Assembly: GCF_030445035.2 (NCBI RefSeq)
Contig: NC_080680.1
Location: forward strand, 118,818,228-118,882,227
Length of the DNA: 64,000 bases
Origin: Dasypus novemcinctus
Taxonomy: Eukaryota > Chordata > Mammalia > Cingulata > Dasypodidae
Reading direction: 5' to 3'
Position numbers and translations under genes: made by a program. Below are positions 46,021 to 57,631 of the stretch, piece after piece (position 1 is the stretch's first letter; the number at the start of each line of letters is the position of its first letter). A model generated the notes under the pieces. It made no database searches. It had not been told where the DNA came from and saw only the letters and a list, made by a program, of their open reading frames with translations.

Positions 46021-48592
46021 CCTACATGTTCAAGAAGATATGTGTTTCTAAATATATCATTATGTTAAATTTACTCATCAAAGCTTCAATCTCTCTATTC
46101 AAGAATTTGTTCAATAGACATTTAAATTATTGAAAGAATAGATTCATTTTAAGTGGTAAGTGCTATCAAACTAAGGAAGTAACTGCTATTCTCAAGCAGG
46201 TAAAAACTAATTTTATACTCTCTGACATTATATATAACCATATACATATAAAAAATAAGTTTCTGTACTTTGTTTCTGTGTACATTCAAGTATTAGTCAA
46301 AATATATTCTTTTGAAATAAGCCAATTATTTTGCCTCATATGTTCCGAAGCTGGATATAATCAACGTGCCTGTGGGTATGTGTATCTATATACAGCATAT
46401 TTTCAGAATGCTGAAATAATATGTGGAGGAAATTTATGAACTAGCAACTGCCAAAAAAGACTAATCAGTCACTGAGTGATTATAACGTATGCATTAGAAA
46501 TCATTCAGTAAACAACTGAAATGAAGGACCAAAATTAGCATGGGCACTTAAGTATTGCTTTACGTTTGAGCTATCAAGTCAAGATAATACTGAAAGTGGA
46601 TGTAGTTCAATAGTTTGAGTTTAGCTTCACCTGAATGAGGTCCTGAGATCAATCCCCAGCACTTCATTTTAAAAAATTTTGTTGACACTTCATTGCACAT
46701 GTGTGGTAGATTTAGAACATGGAACTGGTGATCTAACTTAAGTTATTCCAGCCCTTAGCCATTTAAGATATGCTATACATTGTGGATATAAAAACACCAT
46801 CCCCGCTATGTATTTTCTGAATTTCTAATCCATGGTATATTGCAGCATAGTAAATTTTTTGTTTTATATTTATAAATGAAAGTAACTTTCATTTACTTTC
46901 TTACTGACCAATTGGTAACAGGAAGAACACATCTCTTCATTCTGCAACTCTTCTCCATTCTACTTCTAGTGATTTCTTTCTGAAATATTTGATGCAATCA
47001 TCTACTTGTACTGGAGCCTAAGGACTCCATTTTTTAATCGCTGTCTTTGGGCATATGTCACCCATAATGCTGTACTGAGAGAATTTTCTGAAACTCAGGT
47101 TTAATCAAGTCAAGTCTCTTTTTATATTCCTTCAGTGAGTCCCCATTGTCTTCAAAATAAATTTCAAACTTTCCCTCCACTATAAACATTTTGTAGCATG
47201 ATTCATATCCATAGTTTCAACCTCTTCTCTCCGCATGCCATTCCCCAAACAAAAACAAAAACACCCAAACAAAAGCATTGCCACCCATCCAACAATCCTG
47301 CTCCCAGTTGAGAAAGAATGTTCATTCAAAAGCTATGATATTGAAATCACAATCTATGGCAATCCTACTTTTTTGCCTACAAAAGGCATGTACCTATATT
47401 TTTAGCTTTCTAGAGCTATATTACTCCTATGTTTCTACACATGATATTGTTGTAATGTTTCTTTCCTGATATTTGCCCAAGAACCAAATAACAGGTTTCC
47501 AAAAGTTTCGAACCCACTGCCACATTCTTTTGAATGTATCCTAAGCTCATTTTTCCCACTCTTCTCAAACCCTCTACTGATCTGCCTCCCTTCTTCTTAA
47601 TATACAACTCAGCTTATTACTAAAAGTACCTTACATCCATCATGAGAGATATGTCATCCATAAGAATACCTGCTATAAACCTGTCATCACCTTCTTCATC
47701 CAAATTTGAGTGCCTGAAGTGCTCCATAATATTTGAGGTAATGTATCACATAACTTTGTTTTAATTTGTCCTACATTTTTTAGTTTACGGTTACCCCTCT
47801 CACTTCCCCAACATTCCTCATAGTGAATGGCTTCCTCTTTCATATCCTTTCTGCAAACTCAAATCACTCCCATCATAAAAACCCTCACACTAACCTGTGT
47901 ATCCCTATAGAAACCTGGCCATTATCCCCCCATATCTCACCTAAATTTCTTGCAGAATGTTTTTCAGAACACTTACCATAATCACTATCTCACCTCCTAT
48001 TAAGTATTCGGCCACTTCTACTTATTTCAAATTCATCACTCAAATCTTCTCTATAGTGAAAAATCTATTCACCAGGCTAATTTTCTAACCTGAAAGCCTG
48101 CTTATGGTATTTGTGTACTTCATATCCTATGGCAAAAATATATAAAATCAAAGCACACTCAAAAGTAAAATACTTTTTAAGATAAGGCTTCTCAAATTTG
48201 TCATCACATTTCAGCCATACTTTCTGTCATGTCATTTTTGGTTGTTTGTGTATAACATTATAATTTTGTTACAACTCCTCCTTGTTCCATAATATTCCCT
48301 GCCTCTACAACTTGTTCTATTTGAAATGTCTATTAAAATTATATTCCATGTTGAGGTTTCTTCTGTGTATTTTGGAAGTATCTTCTTCAGGGGAATACTC
48401 TCATTTGATATGGTAGTAGGAAATCTTCATTCGAAACTGTTGCATTCTTTTACACAGAGATAATGCCATTGGCCTTATATTGTACCCTCTTTAGTACTTC
48501 ATCCTGAGTACTTTCTAGTCATCTTCTTCTTGAGATTACTTCAGATTAAAACCTGCATCTGATTCATCTCCACAAGGGTAGCTGTAAATAGG
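46021..48592. other. Duplicated DNA, mostly unassigned
   Basis: Holds the short tRNA-SINE at 46,590-46,667 ('gtggatgtagttcaatagtt') and L2-like scraps at ~47,110-47,250. The empty site of the 24,206 SINE lies at ~48,012-48,030. No gene seen. Confidence 0.5.
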
Positions 48593-48750
48593 CAGGTAGT
48601 AAAAATTTTAGGTTTTTAGGCCACATAGTCTCTGTTAAAACTCCAAACTCTGATATGTTAGCACAAAAATAACTACAGGCAATACATAAATGAAATTAAT
48701 GTTTCTATGTCCCCCAAAAACTTTACATACAGACACAGAAATTTGAACTT
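48593..48750 (+). mobile_element. hAT-type MITE fragment (copy B)
   Basis: Counterpart of 25,255-25,412. Confidence 0.6.
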
Positions 48751-48992
48751 CTTAAAATTTTCTCCCAATGTGAAATATTTTTCTCCCTTTTATTTTTTAA
48801 TGCTTTACAATATGAATATCAGTTTTATTCTCAAGTCAAACAAAAACAAGTAATAAATTATATTTGGCCTGCTTACATCTTTTCTATGTAATTTCGGCAT
48901 TTCACACAAAACAAAGCTGCTTATAGGAACTTGCAAATATCTATTCAATGAAGGAAGGAATGAAATGGTTTTACTTAAGGTTAAAAATATAG

Positions 48993-49383
48993 GCAGCGGA
49001 CTTGGCCCAGTGGTTAGGGCGTCCGTCTACCACATGGGAAGTTCGCTGTTCAAACCCCGGGCCTCCTTGACCCTATGTGGAGCTGGTCCATGCACAATGC
49101 TGATGTGGGCAAGGAGTGCCCTGCCACAAAGGGGAGCCCCATGCACAAGGAGTGCACCCCTTAAGAAGAGCCGCCCAGCGTGAAAGAAAGTGCAGCCTGC
49201 CTAAGAATGGTGCCACCCACATGGAGAGTTGACACAACAAGATGATGCAACAAAAAGAAACACAGATTTCAGTGCCACTGACAATAACAGAAGCGGACAA
49301 AGAAACAAGATGCAGCAAATGGACACAGAGAACAGACAATGGAGCGGGGAAGGGGAGAGAAATAAATAAATAAATCTTTAAAA
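48993..49383 (+). mobile_element. DAS-type SINE, copy-B-specific, sense
   Basis: The head reads 'gcagcggacttggcccagtg', then 'gttagggcgtccgtctacca' and the B box 'gttcaaacc' (49,048-49,056), ending in an (AAAT)n-like tail. Copy A lacks it (near 25,650). This is the clearest lineage marker in the window. A functional tRNA role is excluded by the long non-tRNA body. Confidence 0.93.
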
Positions 49384-49514
49384 TACATACATATATATGT
49401 ATTGATGATGAGTCATAAGTAAATGAAGCAATTATATTTGGACTGTCCTACCCTCAGAGCTATAAATGATTTTGTATAACCCTTATTCTCAAAAGGATTG
49501 GAATGAATTAAGAC

Positions 49515-49745
49515 CAAAAACATGATTATCTCAACAGAAAAAGCATTTGACAAAATCCAACACCCTTTCATGATAAACAGACTAAAGGGAACTACCTAAG
49601 TAGAATAAATCCCATCTACTAAAAGTCCTCAACTATCAGATGTAGAATAAAACTAAGAACAAACAAGAGGAAGGATGTAGGTTCTCAGGTTTGCTATTCA
49701 GTCTTGTAATGGAGAATGCTGACAGGGAATTAAGCAAAGTAAAAA
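49515..49745 (+). pseudogene. L1 ORF2 RT scrap (copy B)
   Basis: Encodes STEKAFDKIQHPF-like sequence; counterpart of 25,780-26,010. Confidence 0.7.
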
Positions 49746-49978
49746 AGTAAAAGGCACCCAGTTTGAAGTGAAGTAACTTCATTCCTCCTCCCTTCTCCTT
49801 TCTTCTGGACCTTGGTCCATTGGTAGCTACTCACATGACTCTAGGGCTCTTTAAACTAGACCTAGGATGTGGACACCTTATAAAATTTACCTCCTTCAAC
49901 TGTCAGGAAATTTTGCTTTCTTTGTTGCTGGCAGTTGTTCCATCTGGCTCTTTACAAGCGTCAACCAGACAACATAAA

Positions 49979-50553
49979 TGTAGCAGTTTGGCCTATTTGT
50001 GAATTCCAAAAATAGATACTGGATTCTATTTGTATACTGGTCTGTCTCTCTGGGAATATTAGATTATGTTGGATTCAGAAATTTCTCTTGATTAAATAAT
50101 GATTAATGCTTTGATAGGCGAGTGTCCGGAGGATGATGAGTCCTGACCCCCCAAAGGGACAGAGAACATGCACTGCAGAAACGGAAGTTAACAATCTTGT
50201 GCTAGAGCCTGGAGAAGTAAGCACACAGAGGAGTTGGTCATGAGGAAAGTGAGAAGGCACTGGAAGAGAAATAAGCTATTTGCATAATAGTCTACAGCTG
50301 GCCTTGTGGAGATAACAGAATAGCTGAATCTGGAGAGAGGCAAGAACCTGGAAGAGAGAAACCCAGAAAGCCTGAACTCTTGGCAAACCTCAGCAGCCAC
50401 CTCAATCCAACACATGGAAACACACTGTGGTGAGAGAAGTAACTATGCTTTACGGCCTGGTAACTATAAGTTCCTACCCCAGATAGATACCCTATTTAAA
50501 AGCCAACATATTTCTGGTATTTTGCATCACCACTCCTTTGGCTGACTAACACA
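49979..50553 (+). mobile_element. Solo-LTR-like element (copy B)
   Basis: Counterpart of 26,227-26,808; the right TSD gatgt is intact (50,554-50,558), the left is eroded to aaatg. Confidence 0.65.
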
Positions 50554-50953
50554 GATGTGGACAGGTGGCTTTTGTGGTTTATGCTTCATGGGGCTAAGTA
50601 GGGATCCAGTGACCCCCAAACTACTGTACTCTCTATGCATGGTATGGGACACACCCGTGGTCAATGTACTGAGGCTGAACCAGGTAAGATTTAAATGGTT
50701 CTACCTAATTTAAAAAGATGAATTTGCAGCAAGTTAATAACATTGGGAGCAACAGAATAATGACAGCAAAATCTTAGCCTTTCTCATCAAGTGGGGGCAG
50801 AAGAAAGGAAAGAATTCCTCCTTGCACAAAATGAAAGATTCTAATGCTTATACCCGTTTTCCTTGAGTGTAAATCCAAAGCCCGTGTGAACACTGGAGAC
50901 ATAGCAAAAAAAGTGCCCTTCGGAACATTGGGCAGATTCAAGGAGGTGTCAGA

Positions 50954-51010
50954 GCTGTGTGTGTGTTTGTGTGTATATGTGTGTGTGTGCAAAAGAGAGA
51001 GAGAGAGAAT
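50954..51010 (+). repeat. (TG)n(AG)n microsatellite (copy B)
   Basis: Counterpart of 27,199-27,232, longer and with a TATA interruption. Confidence 0.9.
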
Positions 51011-52759
51011 CAGTGCTTACTGGGATACTGGACTTCCTTCTCAGTAGCTTGTCATTTTTCCCTCTCCTCATTTTCTTTCCTTTTTCCACTCATTATACAC
51101 AAAATCCTTGTCTTAGATTTACACTTCATTCTTTGTAAGGTGTTGTGTGTGGCAACACAGGAAACATTATTACCAGTGACAGCTGACTGAATTTTCAAGC
51201 CAGCCACTCTGAATACTGTGTACCGAGGTGACTCCCTTCCTCAAGGTACCTACTATTTGGGGATACTTCAATGTTAAGTTCAAAGTTAAACTACAGCCAT
51301 GCCAGATACATATGTAGCATTGATCATATTTTTAGGCTTCACACCGCCCAGCCCAGGATTAATCAAGATATACACCTAAAAACACACTCAAGCCCTGTGT
51401 CCAGACAGCAGTAGAAACTTGTTCCTGTTTCTGACCCCCTTCTAAGTGGGGTAGACATGGAGACATGGCCTCACCCAGAGGTCTAATATTACATCCCTAC
51501 CTTTAAAGTAACATCCCAATGAGAGTCTGGAAAGTAATACTTACAGATAGCTTGAGATACCTTGTTTAAAGTGAAAAGATCATGTGTTTCTTCATCTCTC
51601 AGTTTTGCTAATACCTTTTTCTGCTTTCACTTCTCTTTGGACTCTTCTTGTTTGGAAGTAAAAAAGATAAGAAATAATGCTTTGCTGAACATTCCACAAT
51701 TCCACACAGGCTTCAAATCCAAGCTTATGGTGTACAACAGCCAGCTAGCCCAGGAAATTCTACACTTAGCCATATACCTGTACCTTTCACATCAAGCTGT
51801 CTTCCCTCTCTGAGGGTCAAAGATGAAAAGTAGGTCAGGGTCGTCACACAGGTCACCGAGCAAGAGTCACATTTCCATTGAGGCAGGTAGGAAGACAAGT
51901 ACCACCACATCCCAGCCTATTCTGTGCATGGACTCCACAGATATGGAAGTTTCCGATTCCCTCCCGTTCTCAAGTATGTGAGGGTAAAGGAAGGGAAGTA
52001 GCTGGGACTGTATCGAATCACACTGGTCCTACAAGGTGAGGTGAGAAATTCTGCATTTCTACCCATTTTGAGCAGTGTGGGAAAGGAATCTTGGGGCAGC
52101 TGGCAACTATTTCTCTTCAATGGAATCTATTTTATTATCAACCGTGAATACAGGGTCCCATCACCTCCAAATTCATCCTCAAAATTTTGTGAACTATAAA
52201 AGCTACTTCATACTTACCCATTCTGCAGGCTGAATGAGATCTTTTCCTTTTCTAATCCCAGTCGCCCCACTTCTGCCTGTTCTCCATCCACATACCTATT
52301 TAACGTTAAAAGTTGAGGAGCAGGATAAAGTCTAATTTATATTGAGACTTTATGAACAGTTCTCTAATGTCTTAATGCGTTTCTGTTATGTCTTCTACAA
52401 ATAGATGATGGAAAAAACTACTTAATTTGATCTCTGAGCAGCTGCAGTGCGGAAACCCAGAAGTCGTTGGGTAAACACCACCAGTGTCACCCACCTCCCA
52501 TCCTCTTGTGACCTTGCGAAATCAAAGCAAACACTTATTAAGAGCTAAGGGTATCCTCTTCCATCCCCTAAACCCAAAGTCCTGAAATATATTCAACTCA
52601 AACCTCTAAGCAGGTCACTGGCAGAAGACAGCATATGATGGTTTGAACAAATAAATAAATGAATGGTAAAGATCTCTGCTTATGATGAGAATTTCTAATG
52701 TCAGGGTTATTGGATAATGTGTAAGAGTCTGCTAATTATCCTGACATTTTCTAAATTTT
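51011..52759. other. Unassigned duplicated DNA
   Basis: Counterpart of 27,233-28,969; nothing recognised. Confidence 0.5.
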
Positions 52760-53145
52760 CAGTCTACTTTGAAGCTCATCACATTGCAGAAAACCATTCC
52801 TTGCCTGCATAGGTGCTCCTATTTCCCCAGCTCTAGTATGTGTCTGCATTCTTCCTCACATAGCTCCCTGACCTCCTGTATCTTCAAACCAGCAATGGCA
52901 GCTGACCTCTCACACTTAGTCTGATACCCTCTTTGGTCACAGTTGAGTACTTTCTCTGTTTTTAAATGGTTCATTGATTAGTTTCCACTTCCATAATCTC
53001 CCTCCTGAATGACTCAATATCAACTGATTAGTAACCTTAATCACATCTTCAAAATTGCCTTTTTCCAATAAATGGCATAATTATGGAGGGGGTGTTAGAA
53101 TATTCAGAGTCCTGGGGATTGTGGCAAGGCATCCTACCTTCTCTC
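52760..53145 (-). mobile_element. MLT1-like LTR fragment (copy B, fuller)
   Basis: Counterpart of 28,970-29,235 plus an extra end ('gagtcctggggattgtggca'). Confidence 0.65.
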
Positions 53146-54090
53146 ACCCAAATCTGTACAATGTTCCACAACCATTTACTCTATCCACAACTTTTCAATA
53201 ATGATATTATTCAATGAAAGAACCAACTAATAAATCATTGGCTAACCACAAAATGGTTTCATTTATGTTAAACCAGAATGTTATTTAGATAGCAATAAAT
53301 GTGGAACTCTAAGATGAGAAAAGGAAGTCAGTGAGCTTGATTTTCATAAGTATGTGTGATCCCAGACTTATTTTTTATTCATTTAGTAAAGCCATATTAT
53401 TTAAACCCAGTTTACTTATAGAGGAGAAAGACAGACAGAAATGGAGATATGGGGAAAGAGACAAACATTTACAAAATGAAAAATTTTAATGTTTTGGAGG
53501 GAAATTTCTTATATCATTAATTACAACAGGACCAAGTAGCAGGAAAATTAAGGATAATCTGTGCATAACTATAAAACATTTGCCAATGAGCTAAATAAAT
53601 AACTATGAAAAAGTTCATAAAATCAAAGGGTTTACCAGGTTTAAAAATGTATTGAGACTTTTTGTTAAAATTGTTTCTAATTTTTTATTGAGTTTTAAAT
53701 TCCTTTAATTACTGTCTGCTTCCAGTTAGTATAATATTATTCTATGAAACCATAGTAACTTCTAAAGAAACTGTGAGGATGAAATGAAGACTGACACTTT
53801 ACTAACTCATCAGGAACAGATATGCCACCAGCACATTGTCCACCTGTCTTCTCAATTTTCATCAAATCAAAACAATGTCAAAAAACTTCAATAATCTATG
53901 TCAAAATAATTGAGCACAAAGGATTTCTTACATAGTATTACATATGTAATACTACATAAAAGTATTAGTAATCTATCAATACTTTGAGACATTGCTGGTA
54001 AGTATGACTCATTTTGAACAAATATAAGTGTTGCCTTATGGTTGAATCATCAACCACTTACAAAGTCATATTTTAAAATTATAAATTGGA
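53146..54090. other. AT-rich unassigned DNA, copy B only
   Basis: Lost from copy A. No element or gene recognised. Confidence 0.5.
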
Positions 54091-54750
54091 GGTAATTCTC
54101 AGATTACTTTAACAAAGTGTAAGTCAGGGAATTGTGGGCTGCCGTGGAGTTTTGCTTTTTCCATTGTTTGGTGCTTGGTGTGTGTTGTGAGTTGTTTGAT
54201 AAAAAACAAATTATCGCAAAAATTTGGATGATGCACACAAGAATCGCAAAAAGTAGTGGCTTCAAAGAATAACTTTTTATTGTTCTCGTAAAGCATTTTT
54301 TTTTCCTGGATGCAGTCCATTTCTTTCTGAGGAACCACTTCTCCCCTGGACTCGCCTGAGGCTCAGTGTGAAGGTTCCAAGGAGTTGAAGCTCACTTTAG
54401 GGAGCCCGTAAACTAAGTGGCATTTTCTTCTGGGTCAGAGGACATCCCAGGGGCTGGTCCTCCTCTGGCAGCTTTCAGGTGTCCTTCCTGCACCTTTGTC
54501 TTTCTCTTTTTCAAAATCCAACGAAGGGCCCTCCTTAGTATATTTATTCATTTTGGCTTGGGGAAACCCTGGGTGTTCTCTTCCAGGCCTGGTGGGATCA
54601 TGGAACAAAGGGTGTCAGGAAAATCTCTGACCTGGGTGGGGGCTTCTCTTCCCGTGGCCTTGGGGATCCCTCAGCCCTTTTTCTGGTGAACATATTCTAG
54701 GAGGAGTTTAGGTTGCCCTCCTATTTGAGAAGTGGATGGATTGTAGTCTT
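54091..54750. other. Copy-B-only transition block with shared 27-mer
   Basis: GC content rises here. On the minus strand an AATAAA lies near 54,280. A 27-bp word at 54,218-54,244 recurs exactly at 60,857-60,883. The 79-codon minus frame (54,099-54,338) is unassigned. An LTR or retroposed 3' end is possible but unproven. Confidence 0.3.
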
Positions 54751-54751
54751 A

Positions 54752-55321
54752 TTAGAGGGCTTCTTTGTAAGGAGGACTTAGGGAGGTCTTACTACCAGAG
54801 GCTGCTCCCCCAGGTCTCCCTCTAAGACCCACCATCTGAGAAGCGGCCAGGTCCCCACTGGTCCCACCCTGGGCATGGCAGTTAGAGGCCCTGGAAGCCA
54901 ACCTATCTGATTCCATATTCAATTCAAGTTGGCGGGCCTGGAGCTGTGTCTCTACATCCACGTTTATTCCAACCCCAATGGAGTGGGTGCTGGTTGCCAC
55001 TGGCTGCAAAAACATAGCAGCAATAGCCAGGTGTTCAGAGTTGAGGGATAGAGCGCGACTGTCCAGTGTCCCTCTGGACAGGCTCTGACTGGCCCTAATG
55101 TTACTGGTGTTACTAGCCTGAATTAAAGTGAGAGAGAGGGCAATGGATGGGGTAGGGGATACCTTTTGCCCATGACCTCTGTGGATGGCCTGAAGAAAAA
55201 GAGGAGGGCAGAGGGGAGAGGCAAGGCAAGGCAAGAGAAGGCAAGGGCAGGGAGCAGGACAGGGGTGAGGGTGAGGAAAGGGAAGGACAGAGGGAGGGCA
55301 GGTAGAATGGGCCAGGAGCAT
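54752..55321 (-). CDS. Unrecognised minus-strand open frame, 189 codons
   Basis: I do not recognise this frame. Residues 1-45 fall in the pyrimidine-rich tract, where stops are rare for compositional reasons. Residues ~46-189 (54,752-55,190) have mixed composition yet stay open: Ser/Thr/Ala-rich, with ASNTSNIRASQSL and an alternating polar-hydrophobic stretch (INVDVETQLQARQLELNMES) that could form a helix, then a Gly-rich end. No signal peptide, membrane segment or catalytic motif is evident. The frame starts at a non-ATG-conserved context, and copy A lacks the region entirely. It may be an old retroelement gene, an exon, or chance. Confidence 0.25.
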   Translation of the reverse strand: MLLAHSTCPPSVLPFPHPHPCPAPCPCLLLPCLASPLCPPLFLQAIHRGHGQKVSPTPSIALSLTLIQASNTSNIRASQSLSRGTLDSRALSLNSEHLAIAAMFLQPVATSTHSIGVGINVDVETQLQARQLELNMESDRLASRASNCHAQGGTSGDLAASQMVGLRGRPGGAASGSKTSLSPPYKEAL

Positions 55322-55640
55322 CCTGGGGCAGAGATGGAACAGCTGGTGGTGGGGAAGATGGGAACATCAGGAAGATAGGAAAAGAGATGCAGGGTGAGGG
55401 GAACCCAGGAGGCAGGGGTAAGGCGGCTCTCAGGGTGCAGGTCAAGAAGAGGGATGGGAACGTGGCGGGGAGGGTGCCAGGGAGGATTCCAGAATGAAGG
55501 AAATGTCCAATGACGTTGGTGATGAGTGGGTGGCCAGGGTGGGATAATGGGGGAGGGAGGAAGTGGGAGGGAAAGAGGAAGGAAAGGGAAGGACCAAGAT
55601 GGTGTCTCTAAAGGGGAGGGGGGGTGGAATTCCCTAGACA
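55195..55640 (+). repeat. Purine-rich tract (~440 bp)
   Basis: Strongly G/A-biased with GGGAGG, AGGCAAGGCAAG and GGAAAGGGAAGG motifs. It explains the overlapping long minus-strand frames (55,113-55,445; 55,123-55,740), since CT-rich DNA lacks stop codons. Such tracts can form triplex or G-rich structures; that is inference. Confidence 0.8.
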
Positions 55641-55794
55641 TCACCTGGAGGGAGGTTCTCACCTCCAGCAGTGCTGCAGGGGCCTCCCACAGAGGGGCAG
55701 GAGGTTGTGACCCTGAGGGAAGAGGGAGGAGCCAGAGCAAGACTTGTAGAGGACCCAGTTGGAGAGATCACTGCCGCCAGTCCCTCTGTGCATG

Positions 55795-57330
55795 TGGGAG
55801 CAGCGTCCTCCGCACGGTCTCCCTTCTGCAGACGGTCATCCTGGGGATATGGAAAGGCCCAGATGTGACAGGTAACATGACAGTAACTGGCCGGTCCAGG
55901 TTGCTTGCTCAGGGGGCTGCAGGAAACAAAGAGGTTTACTCTGAGGAAGAAGGGGGACTACGAGCCCCAGCAGGCCTGGCAAGCAGAGGGGCTGCTGTTG
56001 CCACAGTCCCCGCTGACTCCTTGCATCCCTGGCTTTCTAGGAGACATTTTACAGAATCCCCATGGCGTTCTTGTGCATTTTTTCCCTCTGTGGTCCCCCC
56101 TCTTATCCACCCTAGACTGCTCTGGGATCCTGGATAGCACAGGCCACGCTCAGGAGGGTGAGCAGGAAAGAAGGACTAGAGATGAATCACCTTTTCCAAG
56201 GACTCACACCTGGTGTCCCCACAGTGCCTCCTTGGCAAGCTTTCCAAGCTGGGAAATCAGGAGTCTGGGGTACATGCAGTGAGGGCAGGAGTAAAACACC
56301 TGCTATGGGGCAGCATGTCACAGCCCTTTAGGTGAAGCTTTTAGAGAAATAGATTCTAAGAAGTCCAAGAACGAAGAATGATGTCAAATGGTCATGGAAA
56401 CAATGGAGGGGGCACACATATTTAATGTACAATCTTTTATCAAGGACTTTCACACTAATTATATAGTGTGATTCCTACAAATATCATGTAAATTAAACTG
56501 CAAGAAAGTTACTTCACAAGAGGAATCTCAGGTTTAGTGCAATTAAACTCTTTGTCCCTAGCAGGCCACACAATTCCTAACTTCGCATCCCACCGAGATT
56601 TGTTTCCCTGCATCTCACACATGCTGCATCTCCAGCACCTTCCTTCTTTCTTTACAAGGATGTGCGGGGGATGTGAGAGTGTCCCAGGGTTTGAGAGTCT
56701 TCCTTGTGTTCATGCCCTCTGGGACCTCTGCTCTCTGAGAGGGTCTTTAACAACCGACGGGCTCAGACTATTAAGGTGACTTGGGCTGTCAGGGATTGAG
56801 GTTTGGTTCATCCTTGGAGCAGGTGTGTTGGGAGAGCAGCACATTACCTGTTAATATACCCTTTCTCTCCACTTAATTGCCTCTGCGCTGACACTGTGAA
56901 ATCAAAACAGAAGATATGATCTCATTGGATATAATCTCTGTGTTTTCAAGGAAACCTTCAGTACCCCATATATGAAGAATGCATCCTTTCTTTAGTCTAT
57001 TAAACACTTTTAGTGAGTAAATTCCATTGACTATCTTTGCATCTTTGAATAACAAATTTTTTCCAGATGAGATATCAATTGCTTTTTAGTTGAGTCTTTT
57101 CTAAGAAGAGCTCTCTTATGAACAGGACACAGAATCTCAACCTTAAAGGACCAGGTGTGGCCTTACAGAAGGATGCTGGTCCCTGTCATCACGCTTGGAC
57201 AAGAACATCTCATCGAGCCTTCCAGAGGCTCAACACTGCTCTGCACACTAACCCCACCACATGGAACCCGCTTGGCCCATAGATACCTGATGTGGGATAT
57301 GGCAGTGAGCCAGTGTTGAGGGACTGTCTT
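55795..57330. other. GC-richer duplicated block (copy B), unassigned
   Basis: Counterpart of ~29,310-30,840. Frames on both strands (55,526-56,282) are not kept in copy A. A MIR-like stretch lies at ~56,420-56,565. Confidence 0.5.
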
Positions 57331-57631
57331 TAGTTGAACACCCTGAATTTCCTAACCTTACAATCCATAGCCACAAAAAATGTCTTGGCTAATTTATCCT
57401 TGAGCCCTATGGCACACCCGCATGGATGGTCTGTGAGGTTTGGATTGAACTATTGCCCCACCCACTTCAATACTGCCCTCCCCTACCTGCTCCCTAGATG
57501 ATAGTCTCTTCTCTCTGAGAGTTTATTACTAAGGTGTTCCTCTGGGCCTACATAATGGGTTTAGAAAGTGGGAAGTGGGACAGGAGAAAACAGTCACTCT
57601 CTACTGTAAATTGACCCCAGGGTCCCTTACC

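Larger units (their letters stand above)
32085..57330. repeat. Tandem segmental duplication, copy B
   Basis: Second copy of 11,090-30,840, ~25.2 kb long. The extra length comes from a retrovirus (33,895-40,792), an L1 3' scrap (33,008-33,215), a DAS SINE (48,993-49,383) and ~2.7 kb (53,060-55,795) that copy A has lost. It lacks ~1.36 kb and ~1.37 kb kept by copy A. Its first ~1.7 kb and 40,797-41,860 are the old antisense L1. Confidence 0.93.

Noticed and set aside
48993..49066. tRNA gene
   Set aside because: The A and B boxes belong to the SINE head; the transcript continues through a ~390-bp SINE body with an A-rich tail and TSD-type context.
55123..55740. 205-codon minus-strand open frame, proline/serine/leucine-rich
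   Set aside because: It lies over the CT-rich strand of the purine tract; stop codons all need purines, so long frames arise from composition. Two other frames on the same strand are open at the same place.
55526..56137. 203-codon plus-strand open frame
   Set aside because: Gly/Arg/Glu-rich start comes from the purine tract, and the second half is frameshifted against copy A (29,310-29,650).
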